A stretch of 64,000 nucleotides of DNA from BM003 sp963699835 (lineage in GTDB: Bacteria > Pseudomonadota > Gammaproteobacteria > Steroidobacterales > BM003), in the NCBI GenBank assembly GCA_963699835.1, contig CAVOVJ010000001.1, forward strand, positions 124,001 through 188,000, in the 5' to 3' direction. This document shows, piece after piece, positions 19,081 to 29,265 of this stretch. The position numbers and the translations under genes were made by a program. The notes below the pieces were generated by a model that was not told the DNA's origin, searched no databases, and saw only the letters and a program-made list of their open reading frames with translations. The stretch's first letter is position 1. Each line of letters begins with the position of its first letter.

Positions 19081-21043
19081 TCCCCGAACTAGGACAATTC
19101 GCCCTGATCATCGCGTTGTGCCTGGCGCTGGTGCAGGGCGTGATGCCGCTGGCCGGTGCCCAGACCCGCAACCGTGCATGGATGGCAATCGGTAAACCTG
19201 CCGCGGCGGGTCAGTTCGTGTTTGTGTTGTTGTCGTTTTTGGTCCTGACCTGGGCCTTTATCCAGAACGACTTCAGCGTGACTTACGTGGCCAGCCACTC
19301 CAACTCGGCGTTACCGCTGATGTATCGCATCTCGGCCGTTTGGGGCGCACATGAGGGCTCGTTGCTGCTGTGGATACTGGTACTCAATATCTGGATCATC
19401 TCTGCGATTATCGGCGGACGCCATCTTCCCGAGATTTTCAATGCCCGGGTGGTCGGTGTCCTTGGCCTGGTATCGGTTGGTTTTCTCGCTTTCATATTGT
19501 TTACGTCCAATCCGTTTGACCGGCTGATTCCGGCGGCAATGGACGGCCGTGATCTCAATCCGCTGCTGCAGGATCCGGCGCTCGCGATTCATCCGCCCAT
19601 GCTGTATTTCGGCTACGTCGGATTTGCCGTGCCGTTTGCGTTTGCCATTGCGGTGCTGCTCGAGGGCCGCCAGGGAACCGACTGGGCACGCTGGGCCAAG
19701 CCCTGGGCAACGATGTCCTGGGTGTGCCTGACACTCGGTATTGCGCTCGGTAGCTGGTGGGCCTACTACGAACTCGGCTGGGGTGGCTGGTGGTTCTGGG
19801 ATCCGGTGGAGAATGCCTCATTCATGCCATGGCTGATGGGAACGGCACTGATCCACTCTTTGAGCGTCACCGAGAAACGCGGACTGTTCAAGAGCTGGAC
19901 ATTGTTGCTGGCAATTTCGGCATTCTCGCTGAGCCTGCTCGGAACGTTTCTTGTGCGCTCGGGAGTGCTGGTGTCGGTGCATGCCTTTGCCAGTGATCCG
20001 GAACGCGGCTTGTTCATTCTGATTTTCCTCTGCGTCGTTGTCGGCGCGGCGCTGACGCTCTATGCATGGCGTGCGCCACGCATGACCTCGGACGCCGGGT
20101 TTGCCGCTTTCTCGCGCGAGTCGTTTTTGCTGGCCAATAACATTCTGCTGGTGATCGCGACCTTCGTGGTTTTGATTGGCACGCTGTTCCCGCTGGTCAT
20201 GGATGCGCTGGGGCAGGGCAAATACTCGGTGGGGCCACAGTACTTTGCGGCTGTATTCATCATTCCGACGCTGCCAATGGTCCTTGTTGCTGGGTATCGG
20301 CATGCACACCGCGTGGAAGCGCGACAAGTGGAACCGGGTCAGCCGCCATGTTCGAATCGGCGCAGCACTTGCGCTGGCACTCGGAATCGCTATTTCATTG
20401 CTCGCCTGGGACGGTGGCGGAGTGTTGTCGGCGATCGGTGTTTTCGCTGCGTTGTGGGTGATGATTGCGTCGCTGGTCGATCCACTGGCGTTTCTGCGCA
20501 AGGGTCAATTGCGTCGCATGCCACTCGCGTTGTGGGGCATGAGCATCGCCCATTTCGGTCTCGGCGTATTTATCCTCGGTGCGGTTGTCACCGAAACCTA
20601 CAGCGTCGAGCGAGACGAGGCGTTGAGAGTCGGCGAGTCCACGTCGGTGGGCCAGTTCGAATTCCGCTTTGACGATCTGCGCCAGGTGGAGGGGCCGAAT
20701 TACACTGCGGTCGAAGCCGTCATATCGATTTTCGACGGTGGCGAGGAAATTGCGGTCCTGCTTCCGCAGAAACGGGTTTACCGGGTTCAGCAGAGCCCGA
20801 TGACCGAGTCCGGGTATCGATGCCAGGCTCGGGCGGGATCTTTACGTCGCATTGGGCGATCCATTGGGTGGCAACGCCTGGAGTCTCAGGGTCCAGTACA
20901 AGCCACTGGTGCGGCTGATCTGGCTGGGTTGCATCATTATGTCGATCGGCGGATTGGTCGCGGTCGGTGACCGTCGCTATCGGATCGCGCGTCAGGATGC
21001 CACCGCTCGTGTGCCGGCAGGCACTGCGAGGGAGACCGGCTGA
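19077..21043 (+). CDS. ccmF: Heme lyase subunit CcmF, interrupted by two frameshifts
   Basis: The first 400 residues are intact and carry the WWD domain (GWGGWWFWDPVENASFMPW) and many membrane segments. Near 20282 one extra base moves the frame to GIGMHTAWKRDKWNRV. An extra G at 20812-20814 shifts it again, so that ESGIDARLGRDLYVALG and YKPLVRLIWLGCIIMSIGGL complete the usual C-terminus. The restored protein is about 650 aa, the family norm. CcmF joins heme to apocytochrome c with CcmH and CcmI. Because sequence on both sides of each break stays perfectly family-like, I read the breaks as assembly errors. The stop overlaps the ccmG start. Confidence 0.88.
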
Positions 21044-21577
21044 TGTGGCGTTATTTCTTGCCAATTGCATTTTTCGTTTTGCTGGTTGGGTTCTTTCTGC
21101 GCGGGTTGTCGCTCGATCCCAGCGCGATCCCGTCACCGTTGCTGGGCAAGCCCGCGCCGGCGTTTGAATTGCCGTCGCTCGACGATCCGGCCAGTACGGT
21201 TGGTACGGATACGATGAAGGGCGAGGTCGCGCTGCTGAATGTCTGGGGAACATGGTGCGGGGGTTGTCGCCAGGAGCACGATACCTTGATGGCGATCGCG
21301 GCGAGCCGGTGAAGTGCCGATTTACGGGCTCAACTGGAAAGACGATCCGGATGCGGCGCGGCAGATGTTGCGCCAGATGGGTAATCCGTACGTTGCAAAC
21401 GGTGTCGATGCGGATGGCCGGGTGGCCATTGACTGGGGCGTGTACGGAGCCCCCGAGACGTTTCTGCTAGCTGCCGACGGGACGGTGATCTACAAACACA
21501 TCGGCCCGCTGAATCTGGGAATCTGGCAACAGGATATTCTGCCGCTTGCGCTTCAGGCCAGGGAGCAACAGCCATGA
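21043..21577 (+). CDS. ccmG: Thiol:disulfide interchange protein CcmG/DsbE, frameshifted
   Basis: An N-terminal membrane anchor (YFLPIAFFVLLVGFFL) is followed by a thioredoxin fold with the redox motif WGTWCGGCRQEH. After TLMAIAAS the frame meets TGA at 21310-21312. Removing one C near 21306 restores ASGEVPIYGLNWKDD, and the rest is DsbE-like (IDWGVYGAPETFLL, YKHIGPL). The restored length of about 178 aa is normal. It keeps apocytochrome CxxCH cysteines reduced before heme attachment. A selenocysteine reading of the TGA does not fit the downstream frame. Confidence 0.88.
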
Positions 21578-22037
21578 TCAGGATACTCGCCGCAAGGATT
21601 TTCGCGACGATTGCGATAGCCGGCATGCTTGCTTCCGGCGCGGCATTTGCAATCGACTCGTCCGAGGACTTTGAGGATCCGTGATGCAGGCGCGGTACGA
21701 GAAATTGACGGCGGAACTGCGCTGTCTGGTTTGCCAGAATCAGACCATTGCGGACTCGAACGCGGGACTCGCGGTCGATCTCAGGCGCGAAACACGGCAG
21801 ATGCTGCTTGACGGCAAGACCGATGACGAAATTCGCACTTTTATGGTCGAACGCTACGGCAACTTTGTGCTGTATCGTCCGCCCGTGGACTCCAACACCT
21901 TGCTGTTATGGGGCGCACCGGCAATCTTGCTGCTCGGTGGCGCTATTGTCGCTGCGGTAGTGATTCGCCGCCGCACCGGCATGAAGTTCGACGACGAGGA
22001 GGGCGACGAACTGTCCCATGAGGAATCGAATGCATGA
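21574..22037 (+). CDS. ccmH: Cytochrome c maturation protein CcmH, frameshifted
   Basis: The ATG at 21574 starts a signal peptide (MIRILAARIFATIAIAGMLA, ending ASGAAFA). The frame stops at EDFEDP. Adding one G near 21680 gives EDFEDPVMQARYEKL, followed by the redox motif LRCLVCQNQTIADSNAGLA and a C-terminal membrane anchor (LLLWGAPAILLLGGAIVA). The restored length of about 154 aa is typical of short CcmH. It reduces apocytochrome c and works with CcmG. The stop overlaps the ccmI start. Confidence 0.87.
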
Positions 22038-23176
22038 GTACCTTTATTGTTGTGGCCGCGTTGATGCTGATTGCAGCGGTTGTGATACTCGTCCTGCCAT
22101 TCCTGCGTGCCGCCAAAGCCGAGGATTCTGACAACTCCGCTAACGCTTCTCCGTGGCCGATGGTGATCATCGTTGCCGTTCTGGTTCCCGCACTGACCGT
22201 CTGGCTCTATCGCGATATCTCGACCTGGAGTTGGGATATTCCGGCCGGCCCAGGGCATGCCAGCGGGATGTCGGGCTCCGACCAGGCCGCCTCCTTGCTA
22301 GAGGCCGCGCAAACGCTGGAAGCACGCCTTCAGGCGGAACCGGGCGACGTTGAAGGCTGGCTCATGCTCGGCCGTACTTACATGGTGATGGGCCGGTTTC
22401 GACGATGCCGGCGTAGCGATGAAGAAGGGCGGTTGATCTGACCGACGGTAAGAACCCGGCGATCCTCGGCCAGTACGCCGAAGCGCTGACGATCGCAGAC
22501 CAGGGCCGGCTTGCCAGCGAGACAGGACCGATCTTCGAATCGATTCTGGAGCAGAATCCGGATGACCAGCGCGGACTGTTCTACGGTGGCATCTACGCCT
22601 ACGAGCAGGAACGATACGAACTGGCCCGCGAGCGCTGGGAAACCCTCCAGGCTACGAATCCGCCGGAGTCGATCAGGCCGATTATTGAGCAGCGGCTGAT
22701 GCTGGTGTACGAAAAACTCGGTGTGCATCCTCCGGGCGTCGTCCAGATGCCTCCGGCTATGGCGGCTTCACAGCCGGCGCCGCCGCCCGCCGCAGCTGCT
22801 GCGCCCGGCAGCTGGCGCCGACGGGGATGACGTGATTCAGCTCCGCGTTCAGATCGCCGACGGTCTGGGGCAGGGCAAAGACCTGAGCCGGGCCTCGCTG
22901 TTCGTGTTTGCGCGCAACAGCGCCGGTGTCGGTCCGCCGCTTGCCGTTGTCCGCCGGTCCGCCGGAGAGTTGCCGTTGAATATGACGTTGTCCGATCAAA
23001 ATGCGATGACCCAGGGAACGAGCCTCACCGATTTCGCCGAAATGCAGCTGGTCGCCAGGGTATCGTTTTCGGGAGGACCCGCTGCCTCGACCGGCGACCT
23101 GCAGGGCATGGTCTCGTTCAGCTGGGACGGTGACCGGAATGCCGTGAACCTGGTGATCGACGAGGTCGTGCCGTAG
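22034..23176 (+). CDS. ccmI: CcmI-type TPR protein, interrupted by several frameshifts
   Basis: An N-terminal two-helix membrane domain (FIVVAALMLIAAVVILVL, then VIIVAVLVPALTVWLY) leads to TPR repeats (AEPGDVEGWLMLGRTYMVMGRF). Extra bases at 22397-22399 and 22427-22429 move the reading frame, restoring GVAMKKAVDLTDGKNP and FYGGIYAYEQERYELARERW. A further shift near 22800 leads into the CcmI C-terminal domain (ASLFVFARNSAGVGPPLAVV, FAEMQLVARVSFSG). CcmI presents the apocytochrome C-terminus to CcmFH. The restored protein is about 380 aa. Three indels in one gene are the densest cluster in the window. Confidence 0.82.
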
Positions 23177-23196
23177 CCGAACGGAGGACGTCACCG

Positions 23197-24080
23197 ATGT
23201 CGCAGGCGCCTTTGCGGCTGAAATTCTCGAGGCCGCCGCAAAGCGGCACGCGCTACCTCGCGATTGCAACGTCACGTAAACCGGTACGACTCGGATCAGG
23301 CAGAAACGATTCCCGAGATGGAGGCGGTGCAGGCACCGCGTGCGACGAATCGTTCGCACTTGCGCCGTTACCGGGAGGTTTGTCAGCTGACTGCAGCGGA
23401 TAGCGTACCGCTGACGTATCCGCACGTGTTGGCCGCGCCCGCGCAGCTAGCCTTGCTGAGCTCGAAGGCTTTCCCGCTGCGTTTGCTCGGACTGGTGCAT
23501 CTGCGTAATGAAATCGTCCAATACGCATCGATTTCCGTCAGTGACCGGCTCGCGTTGCGGATTAGCGCGGGGGGGCATCGCGATACGGATATGGGCCAGG
23601 AATTCGATATCGTTACGCGTGTTACCCGCGGCGACGAACTAGTCTGGCTGGAAACCTCCACCGCGCTCGCGCGCACGCCCCGTGAAGAGCGTCAGCAACG
23701 GGCTGGCCGATCCGGGTCGAAGGCGAGCGCACCCGGCGGAAAGCACGTCAGTTGGCAGGCGGCGGAAGACGCCGGCCGGAAGTATGCGCGGGTGTCCGGC
23801 GATTACAATCCGATTCATCTGTTCGGCGCGACAGCCCGGTGGTTCGGATTTCGCCAGCCCATCGCCCACGGAATGTGGACGCTGGCGCGATGTCTAGGCG
23901 AACTCGAAAAAGACTGCCCCGACGGACGTTGCAGTGTTAGGACGGTGTTCGGCAAACCGTTTTACTTGCCGGGCTGGTCGGTACTCACGTCGGAATCGGA
24001 CGGCGCAAACTCTGCACTACCGACTCTCCGATCCGGAGTTCAGGCGCGACTTTCTCAGCGGGACGATCGAACAATTCTGA
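23197..24080 (+). CDS. MaoC-like acyl dehydratase, frameshifted
   Basis: ATG 23197 has a GGAGG site 9 bases upstream. The protein begins MSQAPLRLKFSRPP. A break around 23280-23300 leads to IPEMEAVQAPRATN and VPLTYPHVLAAPAQLALLSS. The hot-dog domain carries the hydratase motif YARVSGDYNPIHLFGATARWFGF followed by IAHGMWTLARC, with Asp and His as the catalytic pair. A second break near 23995 restores RTAQTLHYRLSDPEFRRDF, ending at TGA 24078-24080. The family hydrates or dehydrates enoyl/3-hydroxyacyl thioesters. It follows ccmI closely but is functionally unrelated. Confidence 0.8.
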
Positions 24081-24339
24081 GCGGGTATTCACGCCGCCCG
24101 TCCACGGGTTTCAGGTCCAAAGACTCAACGCGTCCGGGCGATCCGCCCGGTGGAAGTGATCGGCCCCACCACCGGCTGGACGATGAAAAGTCAGCCCATG
24201 CGGGATCGCTCCAACCCGCCGCTGGCGCAACAAAACCTGCAGCGCCGAAAATTCAGCGGGTCGCGCGGTCGACGAATCCGAGCTCGGAGGGCGGCGAGCG
24301 TCCCGGGAGGTGCCTTCGAAGGCTTGTGCGGGACAGGTA

Positions 24340-24663
24340 TCAGGTGCCGGATTCGGTGACGTAACCGGCATCGTGCCAGGCGATGATGCCGCCCTGCACG
24401 TTGTACGCTTCAATGCCCGCGAGCACGCATTTCTCGGTGGCACGCGCCGAGCGACCGCCGGAGGCACAGTGCACGAGGAGTTTTTTGCCCGCATGAACCG
24501 GAACATCGGCCGGGTCGAATTTCGATAGCGGCAGCAGGGTGGTACCGGGGATACGCATATCCTCGTGCTCGATCGGTTCGCGAACGTCGATCATGACCGC
24601 TTCGCCGTTTTTGACCATTTCGTGTGCGGTGTGCACGTCGACTTCGAATACATGCTGGGTCAT
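24340..24663 (-). CDS. Single-domain rhodanese (sulfurtransferase)
   Basis: 107 aa from ATG 24663, which has a GGAGA site upstream (a longer start adds unrelated sequence). The rhodanese fold is seen in AVMIDVREPIEHEDMRIPG and VQGGIIAWHDAGY. The active-site loop is CASGGRSARA, with the persulfide Cys and the conserved Arg and Ser. The family (GlpE/PspE-like) moves sulfane sulfur in the cytoplasm. It stands alone; about 260 bases without a supported gene separate it from the MaoC gene. Confidence 0.9.
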   Translation of the reverse strand: MTQHVFEVDVHTAHEMVKNGEAVMIDVREPIEHEDMRIPGTTLLPLSKFDPADVPVHAGKKLLVHCASGGRSARATEKCVLAGIEAYNVQGGIIAWHDAGYVTESGT

Positions 24664-24788
24664 CAGAGCATCTCCTGAAAGCGCGCCCCGGCGGCGGATG
24701 AAATTCGCCGCGAGGAGCAATATGAGTAAAGACTAATATGAATTATTCCGGACGCCAGGGAAATCCCCTCGTCCGATCACAAGGTCGC

Positions 24789-26219
24789 TCAGCGACGGTT
24801 GGCCCGGCGCACCGGTTTTTTCACGATGCGGTAGCGTTGCCTCAGTCGCTCGAGGCAGTTATCGAATGCGCGACTAATTCGTGTCGTATTGCGGACTCGT
24901 TCGATTTTCGGCCAGATCGCCCGGCGCCCGGCCGTCACGAGACGGGTAATTTCCTCGGGTGACGGATTCGCAAACGTCTTGAGCAGGTCGGACCAGTTAC
25001 GTTCCGGAAATATTGTTACGTCGCCGCTGTAGGGCTGGCTCGCGATGGCATGCGCTTTGTTTATCACTGCCCCCATTGGCGAGATGTCAAAGTTGCGCCG
25101 GGCCACCTCGAGAACGTGCTCGATCTGTACCATTGGCGCCGACAACATGATCTGGCGCAGGAACGGCACGACGCCTTTACGGACTTCCTCGTCGCGCATG
25201 AACGGCACCACATGAGGATTGGTCTGGCTGACGATGTAGTGATTAATGTTGTGCAGCCGGTTGATTCGTTCTTTCGGGACATCTGCATGCACGGAGCCGT
25301 CGATCCACAGGCTATGCGGCATATACGGGACGCTGCGGCCTTCGAAATTTCGCGCTTTCAACTGTACCGGCGCAAACACCCCGGGGATAGCGGTCGAAGC
25401 GTGGACCGCGCTGCGGATAAACACATTGGGCGCGGTGAGGTAATTCAACAGTCGCGGGAACTGATTCGGATCCGCCGGCGAAATGGAGATGTTGATGATG
25501 CGTCCGGTGCGATCGAACGCTTCCTGAAAAGTCAGCGGTTCGATATTTTTGTTTATCGAACGGCGCAGATGTTGCCCGTCGAGTATCCCGTGCCCCTGGA
25601 TGATGCCGCCGAAACCCAGCAACTTCGACCACTCGAGATCGATGAAATTGGGGTCGAAAACCGTTTCCAGTTGCGAGTTATCGTGGCTGCCAACAATCCC
25701 GGCTACCAGGGATCCCGCGCTTGACCCGGACAGCACCCGCGGAAGCAGGCCCTCGGCCCACAGCTCCTGGATGACCCCGACATGGAACAGGCCGAGTGTG
25801 GCCCCGCCGGAGAGCAACAGCGATGAGCGCCCGAAACTCTGTGCCGCGCGTTTGAAAAACTCGAGCTTCTCGGCGGGAGGCAGTTCCTTGATTTCGGTAT
25901 CGCAGAGGTAGTTCAGCGTGCCGACGACCTCATCGAGATACTGGGTGATCAGATTTTTCGTGCCGAACCGGGCGCGTCCGTAAAGTCGCGGGTTCGCCAT
26001 GTTGCCGAGATTGCCGTGCAGTTCTTCCCGCAGGTAGAAGACCAGCCGTGGAATGTCGTCGCTTTTGCGCAGCCTGCGCAGCAACCGGGTTCGCGAAGCC
26101 AGCAATGTGTGGTCGTATTTCTTGGATTCCGGGTTGGCTTTCCAGTCGTCGGCCCCCGACAGTCGATCGTGCTCGACCGCCGCGTCTCTCCATGAGTTGT
26201 AATTGTCGGCTTCCGCCAT
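24789..26219 (-). CDS. Patatin-like phospholipase with DUF3336 N-terminus
   Basis: About 476 aa from ATG 26219 (a TTG at 26291 is possible). The N-terminal 130 residues (YNSWRDAAVEHDRLSGAD, LREELHGNLGNM) match DUF3336, found before patatin domains in triacylglycerol lipases. The patatin domain shows the oxyanion glycines LLLSGGATLGLFHVG, the Ser nucleophile VLSGSSAGSLVAG, and the Asp of the dyad in LWIDGSVHADVP. It ends with a very basic tail (VKKPVRRANRR). Likely a lipase or acyl-hydrolase acting on storage lipid or phospholipid, consistent with the WS/DGAT gene 3-6 kb away. Confidence 0.9.
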   Translation of the reverse strand: MAEADNYNSWRDAAVEHDRLSGADDWKANPESKKYDHTLLASRTRLLRRLRKSDDIPRLVFYLREELHGNLGNMANPRLYGRARFGTKNLITQYLDEVVGTLNYLCDTEIKELPPAEKLEFFKRAAQSFGRSSLLLSGGATLGLFHVGVIQELWAEGLLPRVLSGSSAGSLVAGIVGSHDNSQLETVFDPNFIDLEWSKLLGFGGIIQGHGILDGQHLRRSINKNIEPLTFQEAFDRTGRIINISISPADPNQFPRLLNYLTAPNVFIRSAVHASTAIPGVFAPVQLKARNFEGRSVPYMPHSLWIDGSVHADVPKERINRLHNINHYIVSQTNPHVVPFMRDEEVRKGVVPFLRQIMLSAPMVQIEHVLEVARRNFDISPMGAVINKAHAIASQPYSGDVTIFPERNWSDLLKTFANPSPEEITRLVTAGRRAIWPKIERVRNTTRISRAFDNCLERLRQRYRIVKKPVRRANRR

Positions 26220-26652
26220 AGCGGCGTCGCAGGCCTTCAACCCACGGAACGCGCCAGCACCCCAACGCCTTGCAGAAATTGCTCTGACCAAAATAATCTC
26301 GGTTCGACTGTAAACCCGTTTATTCTACTTTAGAAAAGACTGAAATCCCCACAACGCCGTTCACGAAATCGGCATCGGGCGGCATCGTCGGGACCCGGTG
26401 GCGAGGCCTCGCAGGCGGTATCCATTGAACGCTTTGCATGACTGGCTCGGCGGCGGTAGGCTGCGAAGGTTTGGCGCATGGACGAAGGCAAACACAGGCA
26501 GGGGCAGGGCGGCCGCGGCGCGCTTCCACAAGCGAAATGAGCAGTATGCGCGGGCTGCAGTGACCACCCGGAAAGTAACGCCTTCAAAATCAATGCGCAT
26601 ATTGGCCGGTGTTACAGCGAGAGCCGATACCGGCTCACCAGGTGCAGGATTA

Positions 26653-27624
26653 ATGGCTCGTTACGTCTTCGGAAATGCGGTAAAAGGGCTCGCAGACAGG
26701 GTCGCCTGGGTGCGACATATTGTCTGGATGAGCGAAACCGCGCTTGCCTGGCTGATCTGGCAGTTCCTGCGAATACTCGGGCCGCGGTTTGGCGGCGCAT
26801 GCGGGCGCGGAATTGCCACGATTCTCGGTCCGCGGACTAAAAAGAACGAGAAATTCAAAATGAATGTCGACCTCGCATTCGCCGATCGCAGCGCGACCGA
26901 GCGTGACGAGATTGTGCATGGGATCTGGGCCAACGGCGGCGATGTGTTTGCGGAGTATCCGCGTCTCGCCAGGATCTGTGACCCGGCTTCGGGACGGCTC
27001 GAAACCGCACTAGTGGGTAACGCTCGCGACGTCGTCGCCGCCGCAGGGCCATGCGTGTTCGTATCGGCTCATCTGGCCAATTGGGAAATCTGCGCCGCCG
27101 CGCTGACCCGTTTGGGATTGCCACTGACGGTGGTCTACACGCCAGCCGTCAACGTTTATATGGACCGGTTGCTGGGCCGCTGGCGCCGCCCGTTGGGCGC
27201 CCGGCTGGTCGCGCGCGAAGACAGCATCCGCCCGATGATCCGGGAACTGCATTCCGGCAGATCGATAGGACTCATTGTCGATCAACGAGTTGACAGCGGC
27301 AGGATGCTGCCTTTCTTTGGCATCCCGAAGGCGACAACCATCGTCCCGGCGCGGCTCGCGCTGAAGCACCGCGTGCCGCTGGTTCCCATCCGCTGCGAAC
27401 GTCTGGGCGATGCGCGGTTCCGGGTCAGTCTGTATCCACCGATCACGCCCAGCACTGCTGCGGCGAGCGCATCGGACCAGGCGGCCGACATGATGGCGCA
27501 GGTCAACGCCCTGTTCGAGGAGTGGATCCGGCTTGCCCCGACCGACTGGTTTTGCCCGAAGCGTCGTTGGCCGCGCGATGCGCGGCCGCCGACAAAAGTC
27601 ACCAGGGTGACGCAATCGGAGTAG
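26653..27624 (+). CDS. LpxL/HtrB-family acyltransferase
   Basis: 323 aa from ATG 26653; upstream in-frame sequence looks non-coding. It shows the HxxxxE catalytic motif in VFVSAHLANWEICA, then PLTVVYTPAVN, and a later GLIVDQRVDSGRMLPFFG segment with a conserved Asp and Gly-Arg, and the family C-terminus APTDWFCPKRRWPRD. The family adds a secondary acyl chain to lipid A precursors at the inner membrane. No lpx neighbours are seen; a fatty-acid hydroxylase gene follows on the same strand, so hydroxylated acyl chains may be connected. The exact chain specificity is unknown. Confidence 0.88.
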   Translation: MARYVFGNAVKGLADRVAWVRHIVWMSETALAWLIWQFLRILGPRFGGACGRGIATILGPRTKKNEKFKMNVDLAFADRSATERDEIVHGIWANGGDVFAEYPRLARICDPASGRLETALVGNARDVVAAAGPCVFVSAHLANWEICAAALTRLGLPLTVVYTPAVNVYMDRLLGRWRRPLGARLVAREDSIRPMIRELHSGRSIGLIVDQRVDSGRMLPFFGIPKATTIVPARLALKHRVPLVPIRCERLGDARFRVSLYPPITPSTAAASASDQAADMMAQVNALFEEWIRLAPTDWFCPKRRWPRDARPPTKVTRVTQSE

Positions 27625-27679
27625 TCAAACGGGGCCGATTTAGGGCAGAATTCAGGAGCCAATGGAATGGTAGTCGGAG

Positions 27680-28336
27680 ATGATGAGCGAGCGAGAATCC
27701 ACGCGGGGAACCGGTAGCCTGCGCCTGTTTGAAAACAGGGCGCTGGAGGCGCTTACTCACGTTCATCCGATCGTGCCGCTGGTGTTCTGGAGTCCGGTCG
27801 TTCTCTATTTTCTATGGCAGGCTGCCGGCGAGGAAGATCTTGGCGTCGGCGCATTGCTGATCATTGCACTGGTTGCGTTCGCAACCTGGACGCTGGTGGA
27901 ATATGCGGCTCATCGATTCCTTTTTCACTTCGATGCGCGCTCACGCGTTGGCAAGTATCTGGTTTTCCTTTTTCATGGCGTACACCACGCTGATACGCAA
28001 GATAAGACCCGCCTGGTGATGCCTCCGGCAGGTGGCGTACTGCTGATGGGTCTGCTGTGGGGCGGGTTCAGCCTGGTTATTCCGGGTGACTGGCTCGAGG
28101 CCTTCATGGCGTTTTTTATCGTGGGCTACCTTTGCTACGACTACACCCACTATGCCGTTCATCATTTCAACCTGCAAAGCGACGTGGGCAGATTCCTCAA
28201 ACGTCACCATATGCAGCATCACTTTCGTGATTCCGACAGGAATTTCGGTGTCTCTTCGCCGCTATGGGACTGGGTATTCCGCACTGCTGTTCCGACCCCC
28301 ACGGCGGGTTCCGTTCAGCAACGCCGGCCCGGGTAG
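27680..28336 (+). CDS. Fatty acid hydroxylase-superfamily membrane protein
   Basis: 218 aa with about four membrane helices and the histidine clusters of the sterol desaturase/fatty acid hydroxylase superfamily: EYAAHRFLFHF, LFHGVHHADTQ, YDYTHYAVHHF and KRHHMQHHFRD. These bind a di-iron centre. The layout is closest to fatty acid 2-hydroxylase-type proteins (ceramide or free fatty acid hydroxylation). It lies 55 bases after the LpxL-like gene, probably co-transcribed, so it may modify lipid A or other envelope acyl chains. It reads through intact. Confidence 0.88.
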   Translation: MMSERESTRGTGSLRLFENRALEALTHVHPIVPLVFWSPVVLYFLWQAAGEEDLGVGALLIIALVAFATWTLVEYAAHRFLFHFDARSRVGKYLVFLFHGVHHADTQDKTRLVMPPAGGVLLMGLLWGGFSLVIPGDWLEAFMAFFIVGYLCYDYTHYAVHHFNLQSDVGRFLKRHHMQHHFRDSDRNFGVSSPLWDWVFRTAVPTPTAGSVQQRRPG

Positions 28337-28388
28337 CGGATCTCGGGTCCAATTCGAAAATTTCGGCTCACAATCGGGCAGGGCGGGC

Positions 28389-29169
28389 TCAGACTCCGGG
28401 CGGCAGCCGATCCGGTCGCGGGTAGACAAGAGACTTGATGCCCTTGCGGTCGAACGGACGCCAGTTATCCTCGGTCTGCGCCAGGCGGTCCGCGATGACC
28501 CATAGCACAGCGGGATGGAACCCAAGACCGATGTGGCTCCCCTCGACGCGCACATTTTCCGTTTGCTCCGCTTCTTTGTCGATTGCGCATTGCCACGGGA
28601 ACAACGCCGTCGGTACGACTGTAAATGACTGTGCTCGGTACCGGTGGCGGTTCCGGTACCCTCGCCAGCAGCTCCGGGTCCATATGTGACTCACGCTGGC
28701 CGGTAACGTCCTCGTACAGCCACGATACGGTGACGGCACGAGAGTGTCGTATCGGTGTGCCGAGCGTGATCACCTGGCGGACATCATCCGGCGCCATCCA
28801 GGCGAGTTCGCGAGCGTAGATTCCACCAAGGCTCCAGCCAACGAGCGATACCTTGCGGTTATAGCGGCGCCTCAGTTCTGCGAGACGCTCCAGCACCTCA
28901 TGTTCCTTTTCGCCAATGGGTCCGAGATTGCGCCCGAGTTTCCAGCGGTGACCGGCATAGCCAAGACTCTTCAGGTAATAACGCAACAGGAATGTCGAGG
29001 AGCCGCTGGCGAGGAAGCCCGGGAGAACGAGGACCGGATGGCCGTCGCCGCGTGGAGCCCGGTGCAACAACGGCATTGACCAGAAGGTCGAATACATTTC
29101 GGCTGCCCATCGGCTCTCCAGCGCCTGATGCAGCAACGAAGGGCGCCTGATCTTGATCGTCTGCGTCAT
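28389..29169 (-). CDS. Alpha/beta hydrolase, frameshifted near its C-terminus
   Basis: It begins MTQTIKIRRPSLLHQALESR and shows VLVLPGFLASGSSTFLLRYY, the nucleophile elbow SLVGWSLGGIYAREL, and TLGTPIRH. After STVIYSRTDGVVP an extra base near 28595 throws it out of frame. Removing it restores WQCAIDKEAEQTENVRVEG and SHIGLGFHPAVLWVIADRL, which carries the expected catalytic His. The restored length is about 259 aa. It is encoded 97 bases downstream of the WS/DGAT gene on the same strand and may be a lipase or esterase for the same lipid pool. Confidence 0.8.
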
Positions 29170-29265
29170 CGCTTACTCCGGCTTCCGGTGGCTTTTCCCA
29201 CCGCGCTCCCGGCTCGTCCAGGGGATTTTCCGAGGGTCCGTTTCTTGCTTGCAGCCCGCGCGGTC

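Noticed and set aside
19077..21043. Programmed ribosomal frameshifting in ccmF
   Set aside because: There is no slippery heptamer or following structure at either break, and neighbouring genes have similar random breaks.
21310..21312. TGA in ccmG as a selenocysteine codon
   Set aside because: The conserved continuation is in a different frame from the TGA, and no SECIS-like hairpin is evident. A one-base insertion explains it.
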